NCBI GenBank assembly: GCA_017618075.1
Contig: JAFZUY010000027.1
Location: 1-64,000 of the forward strand
Direction: 5' to 3'
DNA: 64,000 nucleotides
From: Lachnospiraceae bacterium
GTDB taxonomy: Bacteria; Bacillota; Clostridia; Lachnospirales; Lachnospiraceae
Within the stretch, counting starts at the first letter, position 1; each line of letters opens with the position of its first letter. Below the pieces are notes generated by a model. It worked only from the letters and a program-made list of their open reading frames with translations. It searched no databases and had not been told where the DNA came from. Shown in pieces: positions 36,389 through 44,360 of this stretch. A program made the position numbers and the translations under genes.

Positions 36389-37771
36389 CTATCTCTTTTT
36401 GCACCCTCTAAACAAAACCACCGCGATGGCTGCCACAAGGCCGATGCAGATAATAAGTCCGCCTATAAGAAATACCTTAAGTAAGGTATCGCCTTCTTCC
36501 TCTTTTACGGGCTCCTTTTCAGGCACGGTTTCAGGTTCTGCAATGCTTTCGGTTTCTACTTGTATCTCAGGTTCTTCAACCTTTTCTTCAACAACCGGAG
36601 TAATGACGTAAACTTCTGCTCCGCAATCTGAACAAACGCCCTTTGAAAGGCCTTCTTTTTCGGTGGTGGCTTCTTCGATTACGCTTAACTCGCCGAGCTT
36701 ATGATTCTTTAATGTGTAATCGGCTTTGTAAGAATATTCGTTACAGTCATTGCATTTATATACTGTATATCCGAATTCGTCGCAGGTGCTTTCAATTACC
36801 TCTTTGGAAAAGTTTCCTCCTTCGCAGTAATGAGGAAGCAGGTCCTTAGAGTAATCTTTTATTTCATTACGCGTAAAGTCAGACGAATTGCCGACATACT
36901 CGTAGGTCCAGTTCATAACTTCGCCTATAAAGTCCTTACAGTATGCTCTTCTGTCGGTATTGTCTTCGAAGAAGGTAATCATGCCTTCTACTCTGGTATT
37001 GTTAATATATCCTGCGTAATTGTTTCCTAAGGGATAAAGAATGTACATTCCGACCAGTCCGCCGTCATGAACATATCCGTGGTCGGAATCGTATCCGTCT
37101 ATTTTAATAAAGCATTTGTCGACATCAAGATATCCTGCGGAATATCCGCCGCCCATAAACTGCTCGTCCCTGTTTTCCTTGTCGTGGTCGATACAGATTA
37201 AAGTCACATCTGCATTGGTGGATGTAATCGAACCGTCTCCGCCGTATCCGACGATTCCACCGACGCCGAACATCTTAGCAGATACATCAAGTCTTAATGT
37301 TCCGTCAATGCTGCAGTTTTCGATGCTGCTTTTCTCCGCAAAGCCTGCTATCGAGCCGATAAAGCAGGGCTCTTCTTTGTTTACGGTTACATTTATTCCC
37401 TTTAATGTTAGATTCTTAACTGTTGCGTTTTCAAGTACGCCGAAAAGACCTGCGAAACTTGTGTCGTAAGTCTTGTAGTTTCCGTCGTATGTTGTACGAA
37501 TTTCAGTTGATGTGGATTTGACCGACAGATTTAAAATCGCGTGGTTGTTGCCGTCGAAGTTACCCGTAAAATCTATCGGAGTCCATTCGATGCCCGCCAT
37601 ATCGATATCGTTCATTAAAATATAATCCGCATTTGTATTCTCAGATACGGCCAGTAAATCATCCACAGTATAAATATTTATCGCTTCGGCTTTGGCGCTG
37701 ATCCTAAAAGACATAAATGCCAAAACGAAGAAAGCCATTGTTGTCAGTAATAATTTAAAATATTTTTTCAT
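36389..37771 (-). CDS. Membrane-anchored surface protein with GLUG-like beta repeats, 460 aa
   Basis: Signal peptide about 1-29 (ends AKAEA). Residues about 30-290 form a beta-helix-like region with GLUG-type motifs: NNHAILNLSV, FAGLFGVLENATVKNLTLKG, IGSIAGFAEKSSIENCSIDG, VGGIVGYGGDGSI. A Cys-rich part follows (TVYKCNDCNEY and KGVCSDCGAEV, two CxxC pairs, about 344-385) that resembles the zinc-knuckle-like tail of Clostridial surface proteins. Then come a Glu/Pro-rich stalk, one transmembrane helix (about 432-453) and a short basic end (RGCKKR). No LPXTG. It starts four bases after the PIG-L protein stop, so the two surface proteins are one operon. Function unknown; adhesion or polymer binding is a guess. 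Confidence 0.8.
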   Translation of the reverse strand: MKKYFKLLLTTMAFFVLAFMSFRISAKAEAINIYTVDDLLAVSENTNADYILMNDIDMAGIEWTPIDFTGNFDGNNHAILNLSVKSTSTEIRTTYDGNYKTYDTSFAGLFGVLENATVKNLTLKGINVTVNKEEPCFIGSIAGFAEKSSIENCSIDGTLRLDVSAKMFGVGGIVGYGGDGSITSTNADVTLICIDHDKENRDEQFMGGGYSAGYLDVDKCFIKIDGYDSDHGYVHDGGLVGMYILYPLGNNYAGYINNTRVEGMITFFEDNTDRRAYCKDFIGEVMNWTYEYVGNSSDFTRNEIKDYSKDLLPHYCEGGNFSKEVIESTCDEFGYTVYKCNDCNEYSYKADYTLKNHKLGELSVIEEATTEKEGLSKGVCSDCGAEVYVITPVVEEKVEEPEIQVETESIAEPETVPEKEPVKEEEGDTLLKVFLIGGLIICIGLVAAIAVVLFRGCKKR

Positions 37772-37775
37772 GATC

Positions 37776-39371
37776 TTAACGTCTTCTCTTCCTGCGTCTC
37801 TTTTTCTTTTGATTATTGCTTACTATGAAATACGCCGCGAATCCGCCTGCCATTAAAACAATTACAACTATCGCAACGATAACAAAGATTTCGGTTTCGG
37901 ATAGCGAAGCCTCATCCTTGGTCTTTTCTTTGTCTTTGCTGTCAGTTTCTTTTTCGGCCTGCTCTTTTTCGAGGGCTTCTTTTTCAAGACGAGCCTTCTC
38001 CTCTTCTTCAGCCTTTTTCTTTTCTTCTTCGAGACGAAGTGCTTCCTCTTCTTCGAGTCTTATTCTTTCCTGTTCGTCATAGGAAACAAGATTTTCCATA
38101 AGGTCGTTCTTTGCAACGTCGGGACCGACATTTGATTTATAAAGTCCCCATTTTGCTGCAGAGTAAGGACCGTAATCATCTACGGAAAAATCACACCACT
38201 GCTGTGTCTGATGGCAGAGGTATGCCTGTCTTGCAACATCAATTGCTCTCTTGCCGCCAAAGCTCTCTAAGGGTGCTCTCATATCAAGCAACGTGGGGTC
38301 GTCCGAATTTAAATGAACATAGAATTTAGGAACAGTCCATGTGCCGTACTTTGAAATGCTGTCGGGATCGTAATTTTCATCAGCCGCATTATCCACTGCC
38401 TTAATAGTATTGGTGGCCATAAATATATGCTGGCCGTGACCGTACTCGCCCTTTAAATAATCCTGCGTAACGACTACCTGAGGATGAACTCTTCTTATAA
38501 TCTGAGTTTCAAACAAAGCCGCCTCGTTTTCGTTTATCGACTGAGCCGCGCCTTCATAGGTCGTGGAATAAGCATCCTCGAAGATACCCATTATCGGATA
38601 ATACTTTGCTCCCGCAAGCCACAAACCGTTTAACTTTTCATGTTCTCTGATGGGCTCGTATGTATTCCAGTGCGTGGTAAAAAACGCAAACTGAACACGC
38701 ATATTCTTTTCTGCCTGGTAAATAGGCGTAATACCGCCAAGGAAAATCTGCTCGTCATCGGAATGTGTGGAGAAAGCAAGAATATCTGCTTCTTCGCAGG
38801 GAGGCTCCCATTTCTGAACCCAGACGGGAACATCCGCGCTTTCAAAAGCAATGATATCGGACATTCTCATTTTATTAAGACCCTTAATCGGAGTCTGGTC
38901 TCCGGCATCGGGGATTACTATTGTAAGTTCGTTTGTTTCCTCGGGAAGTTCAATGTATTCGTGAAGGAAATTGTACTTACCGTAAGTGTAAGAATTATCA
39001 CCGATTTTTAAAGTCCATTCGGGAACCATGCAGTCCCAGATTATGTACAGACTGTGCATTTTCGTTTCGCTTGAAACGGTGATTAGTGTTCCCTCATCAA
39101 GTTTGATGCTTGTTGAGTATCTTTCGTCATGAAGAACGGACGAATCCTGTCCCGAAGAAATTGATATGTTAAGCGGAAGTGCATTGTGATAATAGCACTT
39201 GCTCTCATATAAATCCGTGCCCGCATCTTTGTTTGGCTCTATTGAAGTATCTACAGGCACTCTTATTGCGGCAAACACGTTTAAAGGAAGCATTAAAAAT
39301 GCAAGCATTAAAGGTGCTGTCGAAATTAATATTTTTTTGATTGATTTTTTTATGATTTCTTTTATATACAT
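37776..39371 (-). CDS. Membrane-anchored PIG-L (LmbE) family deacetylase, 531 aa
   Basis: PIG-L enzymes remove acetyl groups from GlcNAc-type sugars using zinc. Here the metal motif is THSDDEQ (His203, Asp205, Asp206), a variant of the usual HPDDE, and the third ligand is likely in EYGHGQH (His312/His315). An N-terminal hydrophobic segment (about 13-35) acts as a signal; residues 40-185 look like a separate beta domain. After the catalytic part comes a long charged E/K/L helix (about 435-490), one transmembrane helix (about 495-515) and a strongly basic tail (KKKRRRKRRR). I chose the ATG at 39371; the alternative at 39398 has its AGG touching the start codon. An exported glycan deacetylase displayed on the membrane is inferred. 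Confidence 0.82.
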   Translation of the reverse strand: MYIKEIIKKSIKKILISTAPLMLAFLMLPLNVFAAIRVPVDTSIEPNKDAGTDLYESKCYYHNALPLNISISSGQDSSVLHDERYSTSIKLDEGTLITVSSETKMHSLYIIWDCMVPEWTLKIGDNSYTYGKYNFLHEYIELPEETNELTIVIPDAGDQTPIKGLNKMRMSDIIAFESADVPVWVQKWEPPCEEADILAFSTHSDDEQIFLGGITPIYQAEKNMRVQFAFFTTHWNTYEPIREHEKLNGLWLAGAKYYPIMGIFEDAYSTTYEGAAQSINENEAALFETQIIRRVHPQVVVTQDYLKGEYGHGQHIFMATNTIKAVDNAADENYDPDSISKYGTWTVPKFYVHLNSDDPTLLDMRAPLESFGGKRAIDVARQAYLCHQTQQWCDFSVDDYGPYSAAKWGLYKSNVGPDVAKNDLMENLVSYDEQERIRLEEEEALRLEEEKKKAEEEEKARLEKEALEKEQAEKETDSKDKEKTKDEASLSETEIFVIVAIVVIVLMAGGFAAYFIVSNNQKKKRRRKRRR

Positions 39372-39485
39372 ACTTCTCTCTCTTTTATGATTAATCATCC
39401 TAATAAAGATTATATAATTTTAAAGAATATATCAAGGTTAAAAGGTACTAAAAAAAGAATGCGAAAAACATTTTTAAAAAATATA

Positions 39486-39514
39486 TTGACAAATATTTAA
39501 CGGCATGTTATCGT
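39486..39514 (+). promoter_or_regulatory. Promoter of the SPFH/RHH operon
   Basis: TTGACA (39486-39491), 17-base spacer, TATCGT (39509-39514) on the plus strand. It is immediately followed by the TGATATCA repeats, which would cover the transcription start. Confidence 0.65.
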
Positions 39515-39516
39515 GA

Positions 39517-39545
39517 TGATATCAAAATGATATCAAGAAATATCA
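39517..39545 (+). promoter_or_regulatory. Phased palindromic operator candidate (TGATATCA x2 plus a partial copy)
   Basis: Two perfect 8-bp palindromes TGATATCA at 39517-39524 and 39528-39535 (11-bp period, one helical turn). A third copy with six of eight matches (AAATATCA) lies at 39538-39545. Placement just after the -10 box suits a repressor; the ribbon-helix-helix protein encoded downstream is the natural candidate. Confidence 0.6.
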
Positions 39546-39626
39546 AACATATATCTTAGTCAGCGATACATTTTGATTTTCGCTCCATAAGGCAGCGAAA
39601 GGTTGAATTTTTTTGGAGGAACAATT

Positions 39627-40619
39627 ATGGATAAACTCAACAAAAACAATTACACAATTCAGGAGAGAGAACTTCGTCCGGCATCCGGAATATTAATGCT
39701 CTTCTTAAATATAATAGCCATTTGCATCGAAGTTGCTTTCTTCTTCGTAGGATGCGGACTCGCCGCAGCAGGCAGCTACTTCACAATAGTAGGAATTCTG
39801 ATAATTTTACTTTGCGTAATATTCTTCATTATCTCCTGCATACTCTTCGGAGGACTTAAAACAGTTAAACCCAATGAAGCAATGGTACTTACACTCTTCG
39901 GTAAATATCACGGAACCATCAAAAAATCCGGTTTCTTCCTTGTAAATCCTTTTGCAAGCGCATTCAACCCCGGACTTACAACCGTGACACAGCCCAACGG
40001 CCAGAGAATTACCGTAGGTTCAAAGACAGTATCAATGAAGGTCAGAACTCTCGACAACCAGAAACAGAAAGTTAACGATATTCTCGGTAACCCCATCATC
40101 ATCGGTGCAGTAGTTATCTGGAAAGTCGTAGATCCCACAAGAGCCGTATTCGCAGTAGAAAACTACAATAACTTCCTTTCAATCCAGTGCGACTCTACCA
40201 TCAGAAATATTGCAAGACTTTATCCTTACGATGATATAGATGACAATGACGGAATCGATGAAAAGACACTCCGTGGTTCATCACAGGAAATTGCTGACAG
40301 AATGAAAGAAGAACTTCAGACACGTGTTGCTGACGCAGGTATCGAAGTAATCGAAGTACGTATCACTCATCTTTCATATTCTGAAGAAATCGCAGCAGCA
40401 ATGCTCCAGAGACAGCAGGCAGTTGCAATTATCGCAGCAAGAAAGAAAATCGTTGAAGGTGCTGTAAGCATGGTAGAAATGGCTATCGATCAGCTTTCTG
40501 AAAACCAGATCGTAAACCTTGACGATGAAAGAAAAGCTCAGATGGTAAGTAACTTAATGGTTGTTCTTTGCGGCAACAAGGAAGCACAGCCCATCGTTAA
40601 CAGCGGATCGATTTATTAA
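39627..40619 (+). CDS. SPFH (band 7/PHB) domain membrane protein, 330 aa
   Basis: Starts at ATG 39627 with GGAGGAACAATT in front; the TTG 24 bases earlier is not needed. Two hydrophobic helices (about 20-72) precede a band 7 domain (about 78-270) with KPNEAMVLTLFGKYHGTIKKSG, VWKVVDPTRAVFAVENY-like and ALMLQRQQA-like features, here seen as ITHLSYSEEIAAAMLQRQQA shortened to its core LSYSEEIAAAML. Stomatin/flotillin-like proteins form membrane scaffolds and often control proteases or channels; here the role is not known. It is directly followed by a ribbon-helix-helix gene, a pairing I recall as common in Firmicutes. The plus-strand orientation isolates this two-gene unit from its surroundings. 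Confidence 0.88.
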   Translation: MDKLNKNNYTIQERELRPASGILMLFLNIIAICIEVAFFFVGCGLAAAGSYFTIVGILIILLCVIFFIISCILFGGLKTVKPNEAMVLTLFGKYHGTIKKSGFFLVNPFASAFNPGLTTVTQPNGQRITVGSKTVSMKVRTLDNQKQKVNDILGNPIIIGAVVIWKVVDPTRAVFAVENYNNFLSIQCDSTIRNIARLYPYDDIDDNDGIDEKTLRGSSQEIADRMKEELQTRVADAGIEVIEVRITHLSYSEEIAAAMLQRQQAVAIIAARKKIVEGAVSMVEMAIDQLSENQIVNLDDERKAQMVSNLMVVLCGNKEAQPIVNSGSIY

Positions 40620-40657
40620 GCAACGTTAACCCTACGCTTTAGGAAAAGGTGAGTATT

Positions 40658-40849
40658 ATGGGAAATACAGATAAAAAAAATACAGATAATTCCGCTTTGG
40701 AAAAAAAGCAGATTCTGCTTCGCCTTTCTCCTTCTTTGCACAGCGACCTTGCCAAATGGGCAGAGGACGATTTCAGATCTATAAACGGTCAGATAGAATA
40801 TCTCCTTTCAGAAGCAGTTAAAAAGAGAAAAGGTACTGATCAGAAATAA
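40658..40849 (+). CDS. Arc-type ribbon-helix-helix DNA-binding protein, 63 aa
   Basis: Start ATG at 40658 with AGGTGAG seven bases ahead; a GTG at 40649 overlaps that ribosome site and is unlikely. A Lys/Asn-rich N-terminus is followed by the beta strand KKQILLRLSPSLH and helices DLAKWAEDDFRS and INGQIEYLLSEAVKKR, the classic Arc/MetJ fold with the RSxNxQIEYLL pattern. It sits 38 bases after the SPFH stop and is probably co-transcribed. Such dimers bind short palindromes as cooperative arrays; TGATATCA repeats occur at the promoter of this operon, so autorepression is a reasonable inference. A toxin partner is not seen. Confidence 0.88.
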   Translation: MGNTDKKNTDNSALEKKQILLRLSPSLHSDLAKWAEDDFRSINGQIEYLLSEAVKKRKGTDQK

Positions 40850-40862
40850 GCTTTAAACAAAA

Positions 40863-40905
40863 AAATAACTGCCCGGCACTTAAATGTGTCGGGCAGTTTT
40901 ATTTA
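40863..40905. terminator. Bidirectional terminator between the RHH gene and lysC
   Basis: Stem AACTGCCCGGCAC (868-880 of the 40 kb block) / GTGTCGGGCAGTT (40886-40898) with one G-T pair. A T run follows on the plus strand, and an A run precedes it, serving the minus-strand lysC transcript. Confidence 0.9.
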
Positions 40906-40918
40906 TTGTAAATACTAA

Positions 40919-42127
40919 TTATTCATCAAGACCGAAGATGTCGTGAATTGCGTTAGCTGCTTTCTCTGCATCATTTACGTCGATAAGAACGGTTACTCTG
41001 ATTTCGGAAGTTGAAATCATCTTGATGTTGATGTGCTCGTTGTAGAGGCACTCAAACATCTTCGCTGCAACACCGGGGTTAGACATCATGCCGGCACCTA
41101 CGATTGATACCTTTGCAACATTCTTTTCCATTTCGATGTTCTGATATTTAAGTCTTGCCTGATTCTCTTCAAGAACCTTAAGAGCATCTTCACCGAAGTT
41201 TCCGTCTACAGTAAATGAAATATCCTTTGTATTGTCACGACCTACTGACTGTAAGATCATATCTACGTTTACGTTTGCCTTTGCAAGAGCATCGAATACT
41301 CTGAATGCAGTACCGGGCTTATCTTCAAGACCGATAATTGAAATTCTTTCAGCACTTTTATCTACGGCTACGCCGCTAACAAGCATTTTTTCCACTTTAA
41401 CATCCTCCTTAACGATTGTTCCTTCCTCATTTGTAAGGGATGAACGAACTACCAAAGTAACTCCGTATTTCTTTGCCATTTCAACTGAACGGTTGTGTAA
41501 TACTCCCGCACCGAGTGTGGCAAGATCGAGCATTTCATCATATGTGATTTCGTTTAACTTTCTTGCTTTCTTAACAATTCTCGGGTCTGCTGTGTATACA
41601 CCGTCAACGTCTGTGTAAATTTCGCACTTGTCTGCACGGAGTGCAGCTGCGATTGCAACAGCAGTTGTATCTGAACCGCCTCTTCCGAGTGTGGTATAAT
41701 CGTCATATTTATTTACGCCCTGGAAACCTGTGATGATAACAATCTTACGGCTTTCAAGTTCGTGTGAAATTCTTTCGGTATCAATTCTTTTAAGTCTTGC
41801 ATTTCCGTAATTGGAAGTTGTATGCATGGACACCTGGAAAGCATTTAAGCTGATTGCAGGTACGCCAAGGTTCGCCATCGCCATAGCCATCAAAGCAACG
41901 CTTGTCTGTTCGCCTACTGTAAGGAGCATATCAAGCTCTCTTCTGGATGGGTTGGGATTAATATCTTTTGCTTTTTCAATGAGTTCGTCGGTCATCTTTC
42001 CCATTGCCGAAAGAATAACTACTACATCATTACCTGCATTGTAATCTTCAATACAGCGACGAGCTACGTTATAGATTCTCTCTTTGTTGGCAACAGAAGT
42101 ACCGCCAAATTTCTTAACGACTAACAT
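40919..42127 (-). CDS. lysC: Aspartate kinase
   Basis: First step of Lys/Thr/Met synthesis: phosphorylates aspartate. 402 aa, the single-chain monofunctional type. N-terminal KFGGTSV (6-12), TGFQGVN and LGRGGSDTTAVAIA motifs, DVDGVYTADPR, and two ACT domains in the last ~140 residues (SIIGLEDKPGTAFRVFD; VSIVGAGMMSNPGVA) that bind the feedback amino acid. The ATG at 42127 has AAGGAGG. It ends the hom - degenerate ApgM-like - lysC run; a promoter candidate lies directly upstream at 42170-42198. Confidence 0.96.
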   Translation of the reverse strand: MLVVKKFGGTSVANKERIYNVARRCIEDYNAGNDVVVILSAMGKMTDELIEKAKDINPNPSRRELDMLLTVGEQTSVALMAMAMANLGVPAISLNAFQVSMHTTSNYGNARLKRIDTERISHELESRKIVIITGFQGVNKYDDYTTLGRGGSDTTAVAIAAALRADKCEIYTDVDGVYTADPRIVKKARKLNEITYDEMLDLATLGAGVLHNRSVEMAKKYGVTLVVRSSLTNEEGTIVKEDVKVEKMLVSGVAVDKSAERISIIGLEDKPGTAFRVFDALAKANVNVDMILQSVGRDNTKDISFTVDGNFGEDALKVLEENQARLKYQNIEMEKNVAKVSIVGAGMMSNPGVAAKMFECLYNEHINIKMISTSEIRVTVLIDVNDAEKAANAIHDIFGLDE

Positions 42128-42169
42128 TTTTTCCTCCTTGAGTTAAGATTTTATCCCCAAAACATCACT

Positions 42170-42198
42170 ATTTTAATTCCATTTAATCCATTTTTCAA
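42170..42198 (-). promoter_or_regulatory. Candidate promoter of lysC
   Basis: TTGAAA (42193-42198), 17-base spacer, TAAAAT (42170-42175) on the minus strand, between the ApgM-like stop and the lysC start. Confidence 0.5.
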
Positions 42199-42205
42199 CA
42201 AAAAA

Positions 42206-42979
42206 CTACTCTGCTTCCAAAAAATGATTGGAAAGAAGGTATCCTTCATCATAAAAGAAACCCTTTTCGAGTGCTGTTTTTTCCGAAAATACGGGGTCTC
42301 CGTCCTCTTCCACGGATGAATCGTATAAAAGATAAGGAACGGCTTCTTTTGAATTGCTTCCGAGTCTTACAGGCGTCGGGAATCCGGGCATCAAAAGGAG
42401 TCTGAATTCAGCATCCCTGCCCTGCATCTCTTCTACCAAAGGTCCTACGATATAAGCATCAATGCTTTCAATCGCGGAAATCTTTTTCTCAAGATCCTTG
42501 TTTTCGCCTGCAACACCGGGTGCCTTTACATGAATCATCACGAGATCCATATCATCGTCAAAGAACGCTTTTACAGCCGCATCTTTTTTGCCGGCGTAAC
42601 TGGTTGATAAATCTCCTGTCGCACCTTCGGCTTCCATTACGGACAGATTTATTTTCTCCGCTACAGTCTTTATCTTATCATCGGCTGTAACAATTGCGCC
42701 TTTTTTACCCGTGTTCGTATAAAAATCAAAGGATGTCTCCGAAGGTTCATCCTTTAATATATTTTCAATGAGTGAGGGATTATATCCGAGTACAGAAAGA
42801 ATTGCAACGTCGGAGGAGGCATCCATTCCTTTGGGAATTGTATGAACGATGCCAAGTTCCGAAACTCTTGCAAGTGTATCGGCATGCGATGTCTTGGCTG
42901 CAAAAAGAGGAGTCTTTCCGCCAAGTTCCTCGAGAGGTTCATCCGACATACCGTCACATATTATAACTACATACTTCAT
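42206..42979 (-). CDS. Degenerate ApgM/homoserine-kinase-like protein, 257 aa
   Basis: Homologue of archaeal-type cofactor-independent phosphoglycerate mutase. The subgroup found next to hom in Clostridia has been proposed as a homoserine kinase (TIGR02535-type). The N-terminus (ICDGMSDEPLEELGGKTPL), the SSDVAILSVLGYNP region with the phosphorylated Ser (55/56) and the C-terminal PYLLYDS are kept. Two oddities stand out. It is about 140 residues shorter than normal, because the insert after GYNP (residue ~68) is missing. The metal ligands are also replaced: APDEAGH reads APGVAGE (Gly155, Glu159), the DH pair reads GF (199-200), and the later His reads Asn209. The frame is intact. It is probably a pseudo-enzyme or an enzyme with changed chemistry. 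It lies 30 bases after hom. Confidence 0.85.
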   Translation of the reverse strand: MKYVVIICDGMSDEPLEELGGKTPLFAAKTSHADTLARVSELGIVHTIPKGMDASSDVAILSVLGYNPSLIENILKDEPSETSFDFYTNTGKKGAIVTADDKIKTVAEKINLSVMEAEGATGDLSTSYAGKKDAAVKAFFDDDMDLVMIHVKAPGVAGENKDLEKKISAIESIDAYIVGPLVEEMQGRDAEFRLLLMPGFPTPVRLGSNSKEAVPYLLYDSSVEEDGDPVFSEKTALEKGFFYDEGYLLSNHFLEAE

Positions 42980-43009
42980 TTTTACTACCTGTCAAAAACT
43001 TCAGACCGC

Positions 43010-44218
43010 TTAGCAGTCTAAAATACGAATATAATTGATTATCGATGCTTCGTAATTGTCTTTGATTTTAAAGAATTCTTCTTCGGAAATCTTTGCGCTT
43101 ACAAATCCGATTTCATCAGCTTCCGAATCAAGAACTTTCTCTGCTGCAAGACTCTTTGAAATCTCTTCGAAAGAATCTTTCTTTACACGAACGAAATAAC
43201 TGAAGTATTTTTCACTGTCTTTAGCAAGAACTGCATCTTCATCCTTCCAGAGACATTCGATTGTTTTCCCCTTATTAACGGCACAGTCAACAATATCTGC
43301 CACGATTGCGGATGCGGTAGCAAGCTTGCCTGCTCCCTGACCATAAAAGAGCGTATCGCCAACCATGTTTCCTTTTACCATAATTGCATTAAACACGCCG
43401 CGAACCATTGAAAGAGGATGCTTATCATTAACTAAGAAAGGAGCAACAATACACATGCACTTTCCGTCTTCCATACGGCTTAAACCGAGAAGCTTAATAG
43501 AGGAGTTAAGTTTCTTGGCATATTCAAAATCCGCCTTGTCGATATTCGTGATACCTTCCGTGCGGATATCCTGATAATGAACAGTTTTGCCACAGCTTAA
43601 AGATGTGAGGATTGCAATCTTTCTGCATGCGTCGTATCCGCATACGTCCGCTTCGGGGTTCTGCTCGGCATAGCCCTTAGCCTGTGCTTCCTTAAGCACT
43701 TCGTCATAATCGCAGTTCTCTTCATCCATCTTCGTAAGCATATAGTTCGTCGTACCGTTTAAGATACCTGTAATGCTTTCGATTTTCTCTGCGGTGAAGC
43801 TTGTGTGAAGCGGTCTGATGATGGGAATACCGCCGCCTACGCTGGCTTCAAAAATATATGTACAGTTATTTTCTTTTGCAATTTTAAGAAGCTCAGGGCC
43901 GTGTTCTGCCACTACAGCCTTATTGGATGTACACACACTCTTACCCGCAAGAAGAGCTTCCTTGGTAAATTTATATGCCGTCCCGATTCCGCCCAAAGCT
44001 TCCACAACGATATCAACTTCGGGGTCATCTACGAGAATTTTATAATCTTTTATGAACTTGTCCTGATGAGGATCGCCCGGAAAATCCCTTAAATCAAGTA
44101 TGTACTTGACAGATACCTCATCGCCGGCTTTCTCGCTGACTTCTTTTTTGTTTTTGTCGATTATTTCCACAACACCGCTGCCGACAGTGCCGTATCCCAT
44201 AACAGCAACACTTATCAT
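43010..44218 (-). CDS. hom: Homoserine dehydrogenase
   Basis: Reduces aspartate semialdehyde to homoserine. 402 aa from the ATG at 44218, which has AAGGAGATAGTT in front; the longer reading to 44254 lacks a ribosome site and runs into the promoter. NAD(P)-binding GYGTVGSG (about 8-15), GGIGTAYKF, the catalytic region GILNGTTNYML and EAQAKGYAEQNPEADV, then an ACT-like C-terminal domain (about 335-402). First gene of an operon with the ApgM-like gene and lysC. thrB and thrC are absent from the window. Confidence 0.95.
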   Translation of the reverse strand: MISVAVMGYGTVGSGVVEIIDKNKKEVSEKAGDEVSVKYILDLRDFPGDPHQDKFIKDYKILVDDPEVDIVVEALGGIGTAYKFTKEALLAGKSVCTSNKAVVAEHGPELLKIAKENNCTYIFEASVGGGIPIIRPLHTSFTAEKIESITGILNGTTNYMLTKMDEENCDYDEVLKEAQAKGYAEQNPEADVCGYDACRKIAILTSLSCGKTVHYQDIRTEGITNIDKADFEYAKKLNSSIKLLGLSRMEDGKCMCIVAPFLVNDKHPLSMVRGVFNAIMVKGNMVGDTLFYGQGAGKLATASAIVADIVDCAVNKGKTIECLWKDEDAVLAKDSEKYFSYFVRVKKDSFEEISKSLAAEKVLDSEADEIGFVSAKISEEEFFKIKDNYEASIINYIRILDC

Positions 44219-44259
44219 AACTATCTCCTTTATGACAAAATAATGCCAAAACAACAGAA

Positions 44260-44288
44260 ATTATATCATTTTTGCAAGTGTTTGACAA
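44260..44288 (-). promoter_or_regulatory. Promoter of hom
   Basis: TTGTCA (44283-44288), 17-base spacer, consensus TATAAT (44260-44265) on the minus strand, about 40 bases before the hom ATG. Its -35 region lies inside the arms of an inverted repeat CAAGTGT (44275-44281) / ACACTTG (44305-44311). Confidence 0.85.
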
Positions 44289-44301
44289 GTTGAAAACAAG
44301 T

Positions 44302-44331
44302 TTGACACTTGTCCCCTTAGGTTGTTAAAAT
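44302..44331 (+). promoter_or_regulatory. Promoter of the DUF6062 gene
   Basis: TTGACA (44302-44307), 18-base spacer, TAAAAT (44326-44331) on the plus strand, divergent from the hom promoter and 14 bases away from it. Confidence 0.8.
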
Positions 44332-44360
44332 GTATAAAAGAAAATTTCAGGAGGCTTCCT

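Noticed and set aside
42128..44360. T-box or lysine riboswitch before lysC or hom
   Set aside because: Leaders are short (about 40-80 bases) and show no such structures.
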